Positions 7,740 to 15,436 of a stretch of DNA of 36,023 nucleotides are shown in pieces. The notes beneath the pieces are model-generated. The model did no database searches. It saw only the letters and a list, made by a program, of their open reading frames with translations, and had not been told where the DNA came from. The DNA is from Rohdeia sp044358925 (GTDB lineage Bacteria > Planctomycetota > UBA1135 > GCA-002686595), in assembly GCA_044358925.1 (NCBI GenBank), contig JBIKNC010000015.1, positions 1-36,023 on the forward strand, given 5' to 3'. The position numbers and the translations under genes are program-made. Position 1 is the first letter of the stretch, and each line of letters begins with the position of its first letter.

Positions 7740-7780
7740 CGGTTGACGCGTACGGTGCCAGGCACCGTACGCGTCAACCG
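7740..7780. repeat. Perfect 41-bp palindrome at convergent gene ends (bidirectional terminator-like)
   Basis: Two 20-nt arms are exactly complementary around a single central A (7760). The outer part is CGGTTGACG / CGTCAACCG and the core is GGTGCC-A-GGCACC. The right arm contains the last Gly codon and TGA stop of moaA (7774-7779). On the other side it lies 15 nt after the stop of the FecR-like gene. A related, degenerate copy lies at 25677-25712. The placement between convergent genes suggests a two-way terminator or RNA-stabilising hairpin. A REP-like mobile repeat is the alternative. Confidence 0.85.
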
Positions 7781-8730
7781 CCGATCGCGCGCATCGAGAT
7801 CGTGCCCTCGCGCTGCAGGTCGTAGATCGGCGGCTTCATGTCGGCGGCGAGCGTGAACAGCGCCACCAACTCCTCGGTGATCTCCGCTTCGCTCTTCTCG
7901 CTGCGCATCGCACCGAGAAGATCGACCTCGCCGCCCGTCAACAGGCACGAGCGGATCTTGCCTTCCGCCGTCACACGCAGGCGATTGCAGCGGTCGCAGA
8001 ACGGATTGCTCATCGCGTGGATGAAGCCCACGCGCGCACCGTCGACGTCGTAGCGCTCGGCCGGCCCGCCGTCGACGGACGTCGGCAACGGCGCGAGACC
8101 GTGTTCGCTCGCGATGCGGCGCAGCACCTCGCGCGGTGCGAGGCGCCAACGACCGGTGCGCTCCTGATCCATCGGCATGTGCTCGATGAAGCGCACCTCG
8201 ACGTCCTCCTCGCGTGCGAAGTCGACGAAGGCCTCGATCTCGCCCTCGTTCACGCCGCCCAAGAGCACGACGTTGAGTTTGCGATCGGGAATGCCGGCCT
8301 CACGCGCGGCGCGCAAACCGTCGAGAACGTCGGCGAGTTTGCCGCCGCCCGTCAGCTCCGCGAAACGCACCGGATCGAGGCTGTCGCACGAGACGTTGAC
8401 CGTCTTCAGGCCGGCTTCGGCCAACTCCTTCGCGCGCCGACCGAGCAAGAGGCCGTTCGTCGTGAGCGCGACCTCGCGGATCTTCGGCAGCCGTGCGAGG
8501 CGCGCGACGACGTCCGCCAAGTCCTTGCGCAACGTCGGCTCGCCGCCCGTCAGGCGCACTTTGCGAAAACCCAGGTGCTCCGACGCGACGGCGAGCAGGC
8601 GCTCGATCTCGCTCGGCGTCATCACCGTGCGCGGCTCCTCGGGCAACGTGCAGTAGCTGCACGAGAGCTGGCAGCGGTTCGTGAGCGAGACGCGCAGGTA
8701 CGTGACGCGGCGGCCGAAACGATCGATCAC
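7774..8730 (-). CDS. moaA: GTP 3',8-cyclase MoaA (molybdenum cofactor biosynthesis)
   Basis: A 318-residue radical SAM enzyme that converts GTP to 3',8-cyclo-GTP, the first step of molybdopterin synthesis. The radical SAM cluster motif C-x3-C-x2-C is at Cys20, Cys24 and Cys27. The second 4Fe-4S site is C-x2-C-x13-C at 245, 248 and 262. RLTGGEPTLRKD and TTNGLLL are typical, and the chain ends in the Gly-Gly dipeptide that MoaA needs for activity. The GTG start at 8730 overlaps the mcsB stop as GTGA, implying coupling. The stop codon lies inside the palindrome at 7740-7780. No other mo- genes are in the window. Confidence 0.96.
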   Translation of the reverse strand: MIDRFGRRVTYLRVSLTNRCQLSCSYCTLPEEPRTVMTPSEIERLLAVASEHLGFRKVRLTGGEPTLRKDLADVVARLARLPKIREVALTTNGLLLGRRAKELAEAGLKTVNVSCDSLDPVRFAELTGGGKLADVLDGLRAAREAGIPDRKLNVVLLGGVNEGEIEAFVDFAREEDVEVRFIEHMPMDQERTGRWRLAPREVLRRIASEHGLAPLPTSVDGGPAERYDVDGARVGFIHAMSNPFCDRCNRLRVTAEGKIRSCLLTGGEVDLLGAMRSEKSEAEITEELVALFTLAADMKPPIYDLQREGTISMRAIGG

Positions 8731-9854
8731 GACGGAGGTTCCTCGGAGGGTGCCGCGCTGCCGCCGACGAGCGTGCGCAGGTAGGTGGCGCGCAGCCGGT
8801 CGCGCGCCGCCGAGTCGAGCAGGCCCGCGCCCGCCTCGTCCGGATGGCGCGCCTGCAAGTGGCCGCGTTGGATGCGGATCGCAGCGACGTCGAGGCCGAG
8901 CGTGGTGTGTCCTTGCACGACACCGAGCGCGACGCCGAGGCGCACGTGCGAGAGGTGGCGCAGCGCGTCCTCCGTGCTGACGAGGCGCGCCGACGAGAGC
9001 GTGCCGAGCGAACGCGCGACGCGATCCTCGAGCGCGCCGCGGCGCTGCTCGAACAGCAGCGTGCGCACGCGGCGCTCGAACTCGATGACACCGGGCACGA
9101 GCGCCTGCAACTCGGCGAGCAGATCGTCCTCGCTGCGCCCGAGCGTGACCTGGTTCGAGACCTGATAGAAGTCGCCGGCCGCGCGGCTGCCTTCGCCGTA
9201 CATGCCGCGCACCGCGAGGCCGGTGCGATGTGCCGCCGCGAAGACCTTCTCGAGTTCGCTGCGCACCATGCCGAGCGCGGGCAGGTGCAACATGACCGAC
9301 GCGCGCATGCCGGTGCCGACGTTGGTCGGGCACGCGGTCAGGTAACCGAGGCGCGTCGTGTGGGCGATGTCGAGTTCGGTCTCGATCGAACGGTCGAGCT
9401 CACGCACCTCGTGGAAGGCCGACTCGAGATCGAAGCCCGCCGAGAAGCCCTGCAAGCGCAGGTGGTCCTCTTCGTTGACCATCGCCGAACGTGTCTCGTT
9501 CGACGCGAACACGACGGCGCGACCGTGGGCGACGCGAGTGCGTTCCTCGACCGGCGCGTGGTCGCGACTCGCGAGGTGGCGCTCGCGCAGCAGCAGGCGC
9601 ACGAGGCCGCTCGCCTCGGGCAGGTCGACCCAGATCGGCTCGCCGCCGACGACCGCGAGGCGCCCGATCGCGTCGCGCACGCGCGCGGCCAACTGCTCGG
9701 CGCGCTTCTCGTCGAGGCGCGTGACGAACGGATAGCCGGCCAGGTTGCGCGCGAGGCGCACGCGGCACGAGACGGCGACGTCGTGCTGCGGCCCCGGCGT
9801 GCGGAGCCACTCGCCGATGGCGTGAGCGAAGTGGTTCGGGTCGAGCGGGCGCAT
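8727..9854 (-). CDS. mcsB: Protein arginine kinase McsB-like
   Basis: 375 residues of the ATP:guanido phosphotransferase family, in the bacterial McsB branch that phosphorylates protein arginines. Seen directly: SCRVRLARNLAGYPF (ATP site, about 29-43), NEEDHLRLQGF (127-137), the catalytic-Cys segment YLTACPTNVGTGMRASVMLHLP with Cys175, and RGMYGEGSRAAGDFYQVSNQVTLGRSEDD. In Firmicutes McsB works with the zinc-finger activator McsA and the CtsR/ClpC genes; none is visible here. It is instead coupled to moaA through GTGA. The ATG at 9854 was preferred; a GTG lies two codons upstream. TATCCT (plus 9889-9894, minus strand) may be its -10. Confidence 0.93.
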   Translation of the reverse strand: MRPLDPNHFAHAIGEWLRTPGPQHDVAVSCRVRLARNLAGYPFVTRLDEKRAEQLAARVRDAIGRLAVVGGEPIWVDLPEASGLVRLLLRERHLASRDHAPVEERTRVAHGRAVVFASNETRSAMVNEEDHLRLQGFSAGFDLESAFHEVRELDRSIETELDIAHTTRLGYLTACPTNVGTGMRASVMLHLPALGMVRSELEKVFAAAHRTGLAVRGMYGEGSRAAGDFYQVSNQVTLGRSEDDLLAELQALVPGVIEFERRVRTLLFEQRRGALEDRVARSLGTLSSARLVSTEDALRHLSHVRLGVALGVVQGHTTLGLDVAAIRIQRGHLQARHPDEAGAGLLDSAARDRLRATYLRTLVGGSAAPSEEPPS

Positions 9855-9888
9855 GGACACGCGGCGGCAGGCGCGGCGCGAGTCGGCG

Positions 9889-9894
9889 AGGATA
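9889..9894 (-). promoter_or_regulatory. Putative -10 hexamer TATCCT before mcsB
   Basis: TATCCT on the minus strand ends 34 nt before the mcsB ATG in the 111-nt divergent region. No clear -35 is seen. Confidence 0.3.
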
Positions 9895-9931
9895 CCCGTC
9901 GCGCGTCTCGCAAGGATCGCGCTGGAGCGCG

Positions 9932-9937
9932 TAGCCT
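9932..9937 (+). promoter_or_regulatory. Putative -10 hexamer TAGCCT before glycosidase-like gene
   Basis: TAGCCT ends 28 nt before the GTG start at 9966, in the region shared with the divergent mcsB promoter. Confidence 0.3.
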
Positions 9938-9965
9938 GCGTGCGGCCGCGCATCCGCCCCATCCC

Positions 9966-11702
9966 GTGCTCCAGCGCTCCGCCGCCATCGCCCTCGCCCT
10001 GCTGGCCGGTTGCGCACCGAGTGAGCGGCCGAGCGAGGCCGCATTCCGGCCCGCGGCGGCGGCCGCGGCGGACTTCGACGCCTTCCCGGCCTACGTGTGG
10101 AGCGAAGCCGGACTCGCGGAGCCGTTGCCCCGATCCTGGCGCGCGACGTTCGGCGGCGTCGAGGCGACGCGCGGTGTGCTGCCGCTCGGCGCACAGGACT
10201 GGCGACACTACGTCGGCCAGGCGGCCGGGCGCGCGGAGCTGCATCTCGATCGCTCGGTGCTGCAGGACGAACGCACGCGCTGGCTCGTGCGGCGCGGCGA
10301 CGCGCTGCCGACGCGCCCTTTCGAGCTGGCGGACCCCGCGCTCGCCGAGGAACTCGCCGGCCGCGTCGAACAACACGTGCGCGCCGCGCCCGCGGCGGAC
10401 TTCGTGTCGCTGTGCGACGAGGTCGGGGTCACGCCGTACGGAGATCCCGTCGACTTCGCCGGGGCGACCGCGACCGATGCGTTGCTCGGACTCCTCGCGG
10501 GCGCCGACGTCGATGCGTTCGTCGCGCAGCGCGCCCAGCAACGGCGCGTGCTCGAAGAACTCCTCGGCGGACTCGCCGACGCCGTGCGCACGGAGAACAC
10601 GAGTGCGCGTGTCGCGCTGCTCGGCCTCTCGACGGCGACGCCGTTCGCCGCGCCGAGCCACGCGTTCAGCGCCGCGCGGTTCGACGTGCTCGAGCCCTAC
10701 GACGAAGGCCTCGCGCGCGAGCGGCTGTTCGCACTCGCACGTCCGCAGCAGGTGCTGCTGCGCACCGTCTTCACGGAGAGTGCCGCCGCGACGGCTTGGC
10801 AGGTGTTCGAACACGCGCTGCGCGGCGGCGACGGCGTCGTGCTGTGGCAGCGGCGCGAACTCGCGGCGGCACCCGTCGTCGCCGACGATCTCGCAGCGGC
10901 GCTCGCCGCGGTGCGCGCTCTGCGCTTCGACCTCGGCGCGCGTTTCGAACGACCGAGCGGCGTGGTCGTGCTCGTCGACGAGCGCAGCGACGCGGCTGCG
11001 TGGCTCGAACAGGCGCGCCGGGCGCGACTCGCGTGGCCGCAGCGCCTGGCTGGTTTCGAGGCCCGCGAAGGACCGGCGTTCCGGCGCCGCGAACGCATCG
11101 TCGCGCTGTTCGAGGAAGCCGGTGCGAGTCCGGGCGTGCTCGCGTGCGACGAACTCGACGCGACGGCGTCGGAGCGCTTCCCACTCGTCGTCGCGAGCGG
11201 CCTCGACCTCGCCGATGGACGCGTCGCGGCCACGTTGCGAAATCATCTGGCGAGCGGCGGGCACGTCGTGCTCGACGAGGCACTCGGACGCTCTGCGTTC
11301 GCTGTTCCGAGCGCACACGAACGGCGCGTGCACGCGTTGCCCGGCGGACTCGACGAGGGCGTGCTGCAGGGCGCTCCGACCTCGCCGCGCGCGCTGCGTC
11401 GGCGCGCCGCCGCCCAGCGACTTCTGAGCGCGACGTGCGGCGCTGCGCCGCCCGCGATCGTCGCCGTCGACGGCCGAGCACTCTTCAGCGCGGAGGCGAC
11501 ACTCGCGGACGGTTCACGACTCGTGTTCGCGCTCGAAGCCGCACACACGGCGAGCGACCGCGCCGCGCTGACGCCGTGGCGCGCGCGCTGCGCCGTCGGC
11601 GACGACACGCTCGAAGCGCGTTGGCTCGGGGGGCACTCGGCACACACGGACGTGCTCGTGCCGGCGGGTTGGCCGGCACTTCTCGTGGTGCGCGAGCGCT
11701 GA
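9966..11702 (+). CDS. Glycoside hydrolase-like (GH42-type) lipoprotein
   Basis: 578 residues from a GTG start: a short signal LQRSAAIALALLAGC with lipobox Cys16, so an anchored envelope protein. The middle resembles TIM-barrel glycosidases of the GH42 type: FVSLCDEVGVTPYGDPVDF (a DE acid pair where GH42-like proteins place an acid/base), a helix VLEELLGGLADAVRTENTSARVALLG, FDVLEPYDEGLARERLF, and WQVFEHALRGGDGVVLWQRRE. Residues about 340-450 (GVVVLVDERSDAAAWLEQAR, FPLVVASGLDLADGRVAATLRNHLASGGHVVLDE) look like the trimerisation/GATase-like domain of beta-galactosidases. The family call is from pattern memory only; catalysis is unproven. It is divergent from mcsB and convergent with the arginase gene. 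Confidence 0.55.
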   Translation: MLQRSAAIALALLAGCAPSERPSEAAFRPAAAAAADFDAFPAYVWSEAGLAEPLPRSWRATFGGVEATRGVLPLGAQDWRHYVGQAAGRAELHLDRSVLQDERTRWLVRRGDALPTRPFELADPALAEELAGRVEQHVRAAPAADFVSLCDEVGVTPYGDPVDFAGATATDALLGLLAGADVDAFVAQRAQQRRVLEELLGGLADAVRTENTSARVALLGLSTATPFAAPSHAFSAARFDVLEPYDEGLARERLFALARPQQVLLRTVFTESAAATAWQVFEHALRGGDGVVLWQRRELAAAPVVADDLAAALAAVRALRFDLGARFERPSGVVVLVDERSDAAAWLEQARRARLAWPQRLAGFEAREGPAFRRRERIVALFEEAGASPGVLACDELDATASERFPLVVASGLDLADGRVAATLRNHLASGGHVVLDEALGRSAFAVPSAHERRVHALPGGLDEGVLQGAPTSPRALRRRAAAQRLLSATCGAAPPAIVAVDGRALFSAEATLADGSRLVFALEAAHTASDRAALTPWRARCAVGDDTLEARWLGGHSAHTDVLVPAGWPALLVVRER

Positions 11703-11713
11703 ACACGCTCGCG
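11691..11713. terminator. Hairpin over the stop codon of the glycosidase-like gene
   Basis: CGCGAGCG (11691-11698) and CGCTCGCG (11706-11713) form an 8-bp perfect stem with a 7-nt loop that contains the TGA stop. It lies in the 31-nt gap before the convergent arginase gene and could serve both. Confidence 0.4.
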
Positions 11714-11733
11714 AACGCCGCACCGACGTCACC

Positions 11734-12651
11734 TCAAATCGTCAACTTGCCGAGCGCCGACTCGATCAAACCGATCGCGAGTTCCGCGGTCGTGTTGCGC
11801 ACGTCGAGCAACGGATTCACTTCGACGATCTCGAGCGACGCGAGCCGTCCGCTGTCGGCGGCGTTCTCCATGAGCAAGTGGCTCTCGCGCCACGTCGCTC
11901 CGCCGGGCACGGTCGTCCCGGTCCCCGGCGCGATGGACAGATCGCAGCCGTCGACGTCGAACGAGAGGTGGAAACCGTCGGTGCCGTCGTTGGCGATCGA
12001 CAGGGCCTCTTCCGCGACGCGCTGCATGCCGAGCATGTCGATCTCGCGCATGGTGTAGATGCGCAGTCCGATCTCGCGGATGAGCGCACGCTCGCCCGGA
12101 TCGAGGTCGTGGATGCCGACGAGCACGCAGTGTTCGACGTCGAGCATCGGCACCGCGCCCGCCAGTTCGACCAGAGCGCGCGGCCCGCGCCCGAGGCAGG
12201 TCGCGAGCGGCATGCCGTGCACGTTGCCGGACGGGCTCGAGTCCGGCGTGTTCATGTCGCCGTGGGCGTCGAACCAGACGAGCCCGAGTTTCTTGCCGGC
12301 CTCGCGGTGGTGCTGCGCGACACCGGCGATCGTCCCGCACGCGATGGCGTGGTCGCCGCCGACCACCAGCGGAAAGTGGCGCGCCGCGAGCGCCGCTCGC
12401 ACCTCGTCGCGCAGGGCCGTGCAGTGGCCGATGATCGCCTCGAGGTTCTTGGCCTGAACGTCCTCGACGGTCGGCCGCACGACGCGCGGCACGGGCACGT
12501 CGCCGCGGTCGTGGACGGCGAGGCCGAGCCGCTCGAGCCGGGTGGCGAGGCCGCCCAGTCGCAGTGCCGCCGGCCCGAGCGACGATCCGCGGTGCACGCC
12601 GCCCAGGTCGAGCGGGGCTCCGATCAAGGACACGATTCGATCGAGGATCAT
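11734..12651 (-). CDS. rocF: Arginase
   Basis: A 305-residue ureohydrolase that splits L-arginine to ornithine and urea. Manganese ligands are visible: His101 in VVGGDH, Asp128/His130/Asp132 in WFDAHGDMN, and Asp232/Asp234 in SFDVDGCD. NVHGMPLA is the substrate-loop motif of arginases (SPSGNVHGMP). Length and order match RocF-type arginase better than agmatinase, though substrate preference within the family cannot be settled by eye. The ATG overlaps the stop of the SAM hydrolase gene as ATGA, so it is the last gene of a coupled unit with phosphohexomutase, HEAT-like protein and SAM hydrolase. Confidence 0.92.
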   Translation of the reverse strand: MILDRIVSLIGAPLDLGGVHRGSSLGPAALRLGGLATRLERLGLAVHDRGDVPVPRVVRPTVEDVQAKNLEAIIGHCTALRDEVRAALAARHFPLVVGGDHAIACGTIAGVAQHHREAGKKLGLVWFDAHGDMNTPDSSPSGNVHGMPLATCLGRGPRALVELAGAVPMLDVEHCVLVGIHDLDPGERALIREIGLRIYTMREIDMLGMQRVAEEALSIANDGTDGFHLSFDVDGCDLSIAPGTGTTVPGGATWRESHLLMENAADSGRLASLEIVEVNPLLDVRNTTAELAIGLIESALGKLTI

Positions 12652-13466
12652 GTTCGTCGTCGCACCAGGGCGAGGTCACCGCGCTGGAGGCACAGTGCGC
12701 GGGCCGCGTCGCCGTTGCAGACGGCGATCTCGACGGCGCCGTAGGAATCTACCAGGGCGAGCAAGTCCCCCGGCCGTGCCGAACCGTAGGCCCGCGTGAA
12801 CGGAATGCGGCGCTCGCCGATCACGACCTCGAAGAGGGTCGGGTCGGCGCCGAGGGCGCTGCCGTCGAGATCCAGGATCAGATTGCCGAAACGATCGACG
12901 TGTTCGACGTGCGCTTCGAATTCGTGCAGCGGTCGCACGACCAGCGCTCGCCGCAGCGGCGGAGCGAGGCGCACGCGGGTGTGCGGTGCGAGCGCGGGCC
13001 CGAGATCACCGAGTTCGGCGCCGTCGACGAGCCGCGCGGCGGCCGGCGCGAAGACGTCGCGCCCGTGGAAGGTGTTCGAGCGCTCCGGATAGGCGCCCAC
13101 GTCGACGGCGTGCACGGGATCACCGTCCCCCAGCACCCCATCCAGCAGCCCGTTGTCGGGCGCGAGGAACACGTGCCCCGCGTGTGAGGCAGCGAGAATC
13201 GCTCGCGACGTCCCGACACCCGGATCGACGACCGCGACGTGCACGGTTCCGCGCGGGAACCAGCGCCACGCATGTCGCAGATGGAACGTCGCGGCGCGCA
13301 CGTCCTGCGGCGGCACGTCGTGGGTGAGATCGACGACCGCGCGCAGGTGCGTCGCGTGGGTGTGCAGCACGCCCTTCATCACACCGACCCAGGTCTCGCG
13401 CTCACCGAAATCGGTGAGCAACGTGACGACACCGCTGCGTTCGCTTCGCTCCGAAGTCGAGGCCAT
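12648..13466 (-). CDS. SAM hydrolase (SAM hydroxide adenosyltransferase, DUF62)
   Basis: 272 residues of the SAM-dependent chlorinase/fluorinase-related family, which as SAM hydroxide adenosyltransferase cleaves S-adenosylmethionine to adenosine and methionine. Motifs: LLTDFGERETWVGVMKG near the N-terminus, HVAVVDPGVGTSRAI with Asp81 and Arg88, LAPDNGLLDGVL, and NTFHGRDVFAPAAARL with His134. The Asp/Arg/His set at these spacings is the triad known for the hydrolases rather than the halogenases. The C-terminal beta barrel (VEHVDRFGNLILDL) is also typical. The start at 13466 is 2 nt after the HEAT-like stop, and its stop overlaps the arginase ATG. The cellular role of this enzyme is unclear in general. 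Confidence 0.9.
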   Translation of the reverse strand: MASTSERSERSGVVTLLTDFGERETWVGVMKGVLHTHATHLRAVVDLTHDVPPQDVRAATFHLRHAWRWFPRGTVHVAVVDPGVGTSRAILAASHAGHVFLAPDNGLLDGVLGDGDPVHAVDVGAYPERSNTFHGRDVFAPAAARLVDGAELGDLGPALAPHTRVRLAPPLRRALVVRPLHEFEAHVEHVDRFGNLILDLDGSALGADPTLFEVVIGERRIPFTRAYGSARPGDLLALVDSYGAVEIAVCNGDAARALCLQRGDLALVRRRT

Positions 13467-13468
13467 GT

Positions 13469-15436
13469 TCAACGCGTGCGGCTCGCGAGCGCACCGACGT
13501 ACGCGCCCTGGACGAGCGGATCGCGCAGCGAGCGGTTGCGTGCGAGGCGTTGCACCTCGCCGTAACCGCCCCACTCACCGAGCGCGAGCCCGAGGCGCCG
13601 CAGCGCGGCTTCCCCCGCTTCGGCCGGCGGCGCGTCGGCTTCGCGCTCGAGCGCCGCGAGTCCTTCCTGTTGCACGATCCAACCGGCGGCGAACTGTGTG
13701 GTCGCGAACTCGCGCGCCCACAACGCTCGCCGCAGCAGTGCCAGACCGACCGGATGGCGCATGTCGATGAGGAGCCGCGCGGCCGTCTGTGTGAACATCG
13801 GATCCTCGCCGTACATCAGTGCGTCGAACGCCAGCTCACGCGTGCCGGACGAGTCGATCGCGTTCAGCGTCTGGAGCGCGAACGCACCCACCTCGCCGTC
13901 GAGGCCGCTCTCGAGATCGGCGCGCAACCGGACGCCCGCCTCGGTGACGCCGAGTCCCAGGAGCACGGCGCGTGCGCGCGTCACGCTCGCCGCCGGAACA
14001 CCGGGCAGATTCACCGCGAGCGCGAGGTAGACGGCGACCGCGGGCACGTCGGAGCGGCGCAGCAGTTCGTCGACGAGCACGACGCGCAGTGCTTCGTCCT
14101 CGATCAGTCCTGCGCGAACGCGTTCCGCCGCCGCGCCCGGCGCGCGCAGGAGGACGGCCACGAGAGCCGCGGCACGCACGCGCGCGTCGGCGTCGGCGAG
14201 GTGCACGTCGAAGAACTCCGGTGCGTCGACGACGAAGCTGTCGCTCACCGCACGTACGGCCATGCGGCGCTCCTCGGCCACAGGCGACTCGAGCATCGCG
14301 CGGACGACGTCGTCCGAGGCTTCGGCGATGCCGGCGGCGAAGAGCATGCACGCTGCCCGCTGCCGCACGGAGAGGTCCACGTCGAGGCCGGTGGCGCGCG
14401 CGAGCAGCAGCGAGAAGCCGGCGGCGGAGCGCTGCTCCTCGATCGCATCGAGGAGCGCATGCCACGCGGCCGGGTCCTTCGGCAGCCACAGGTTGTTCGC
14501 GACCATTTGCACGAGCGGCTCGGACAGATGGCGTGTCGCGGCGGCGAGCACACTCGGCCGCGGGTCGTCGATGAGCGCCGAGAGCAGGTGGTCCGAAGTC
14601 CACGGACGTTCGACGGTCGCGCCGAGCGGCACGATCACGTCGAACAGCCACTCCTCGTCCGCTTCGAGTTCGCGCAGGCGGCGCGCGCCCCACGGTTCGC
14701 CGTCGACCCGACCGAAGCGCAGCGCCGCTTCTCGCCGCAGGCGCAAGAAATCGAAGAACGCAGGATTCGGTTGCGGTGTTTCGTCGGCGAGGTACGCGCG
14801 GGCCGCGCTCACGGCGTCGCCGATCGGTGTACCGCTGACACCGAAGCGCGCGAGTGTGTCGCTGACGCCCGGATCGCGTGAGAGCGCGAGCGCAGCACCG
14901 AGGTGCGGAGCGAAGGCCGGGTCGACGAGACGCGACATGTCGAGCATGGTCGCCATCGGCAGCGGCCGGACGAACGCCTGGCCGAACAGCGCCGCGAGTT
15001 GTTCGTCGCCCACGGAGCGACCGTACAGCTGCTCGAGCAGCGGCGCGGCGCGCGGATCGCCACTCGCCGCTGCTGCGAACGTGGCGGCGGCGCGCGCTCG
15101 AGTCGTCGGAGCGGAACGAACGCTCTCGAGTGCTGCCTGTCCCGCTCCGTCGAACGACAGCCGCGCGTCGAACGCGAGCATCTTCGCGAGACGCGCGCGT
15201 TCGGCCACCAGCAGCTCGGCCGCACGAGCGGCGGCCTCTTCGGCGCTCGTGTCCTGTGCGGCGACCGCCGACTCGTCGGACGCGGCAGCGTTGGACGCCG
15301 TCGCGTCCGTCTCCTGCGGCGCCTCGGTACTCGCGGGCGCGACGGTGGCGGGCTCCGCGAAGGGCGCCTCGACGAAGGACTGGCGTGCCGCGAACGCGGA
15401 CAGGCAGGCCAGCAGCGCGGCGACGATCGTCTTCAT
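13469..15436 (-). CDS. Exported HEAT-like alpha-helical repeat protein
   Basis: 655 residues with a signal peptide (MKTIVAALLACLSAFAARQS) and an Ala/Glu/Thr-rich linker to about residue 75. The rest is alpha-helical repeat sequence, for example RPSVLAAATRHLSEPLVQMVA, VAEERRMAVRAVSDSF, DARVRAAALVAVLLRAPG and FTQTAARLLIDMRHPVGLALLRRAL, which resembles HEAT or PBS-lyase-like repeats. No catalytic motif is visible, so it is probably a protein-binding scaffold in the periplasm. LLAC near residue 11 could mimic a lipobox, but the n/h-region would be too short. The start codon overlaps the phosphohexomutase stop as ATGA. A second helical-repeat protein is encoded at 24239-25681. Confidence 0.65.
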   Translation of the reverse strand: MKTIVAALLACLSAFAARQSFVEAPFAEPATVAPASTEAPQETDATASNAAASDESAVAAQDTSAEEAAARAAELLVAERARLAKMLAFDARLSFDGAGQAALESVRSAPTTRARAAATFAAAASGDPRAAPLLEQLYGRSVGDEQLAALFGQAFVRPLPMATMLDMSRLVDPAFAPHLGAALALSRDPGVSDTLARFGVSGTPIGDAVSAARAYLADETPQPNPAFFDFLRLRREAALRFGRVDGEPWGARRLRELEADEEWLFDVIVPLGATVERPWTSDHLLSALIDDPRPSVLAAATRHLSEPLVQMVANNLWLPKDPAAWHALLDAIEEQRSAAGFSLLLARATGLDVDLSVRQRAACMLFAAGIAEASDDVVRAMLESPVAEERRMAVRAVSDSFVVDAPEFFDVHLADADARVRAAALVAVLLRAPGAAAERVRAGLIEDEALRVVLVDELLRRSDVPAVAVYLALAVNLPGVPAASVTRARAVLLGLGVTEAGVRLRADLESGLDGEVGAFALQTLNAIDSSGTRELAFDALMYGEDPMFTQTAARLLIDMRHPVGLALLRRALWAREFATTQFAAGWIVQQEGLAALEREADAPPAEAGEAALRRLGLALGEWGGYGEVQRLARNRSLRDPLVQGAYVGALASRTR

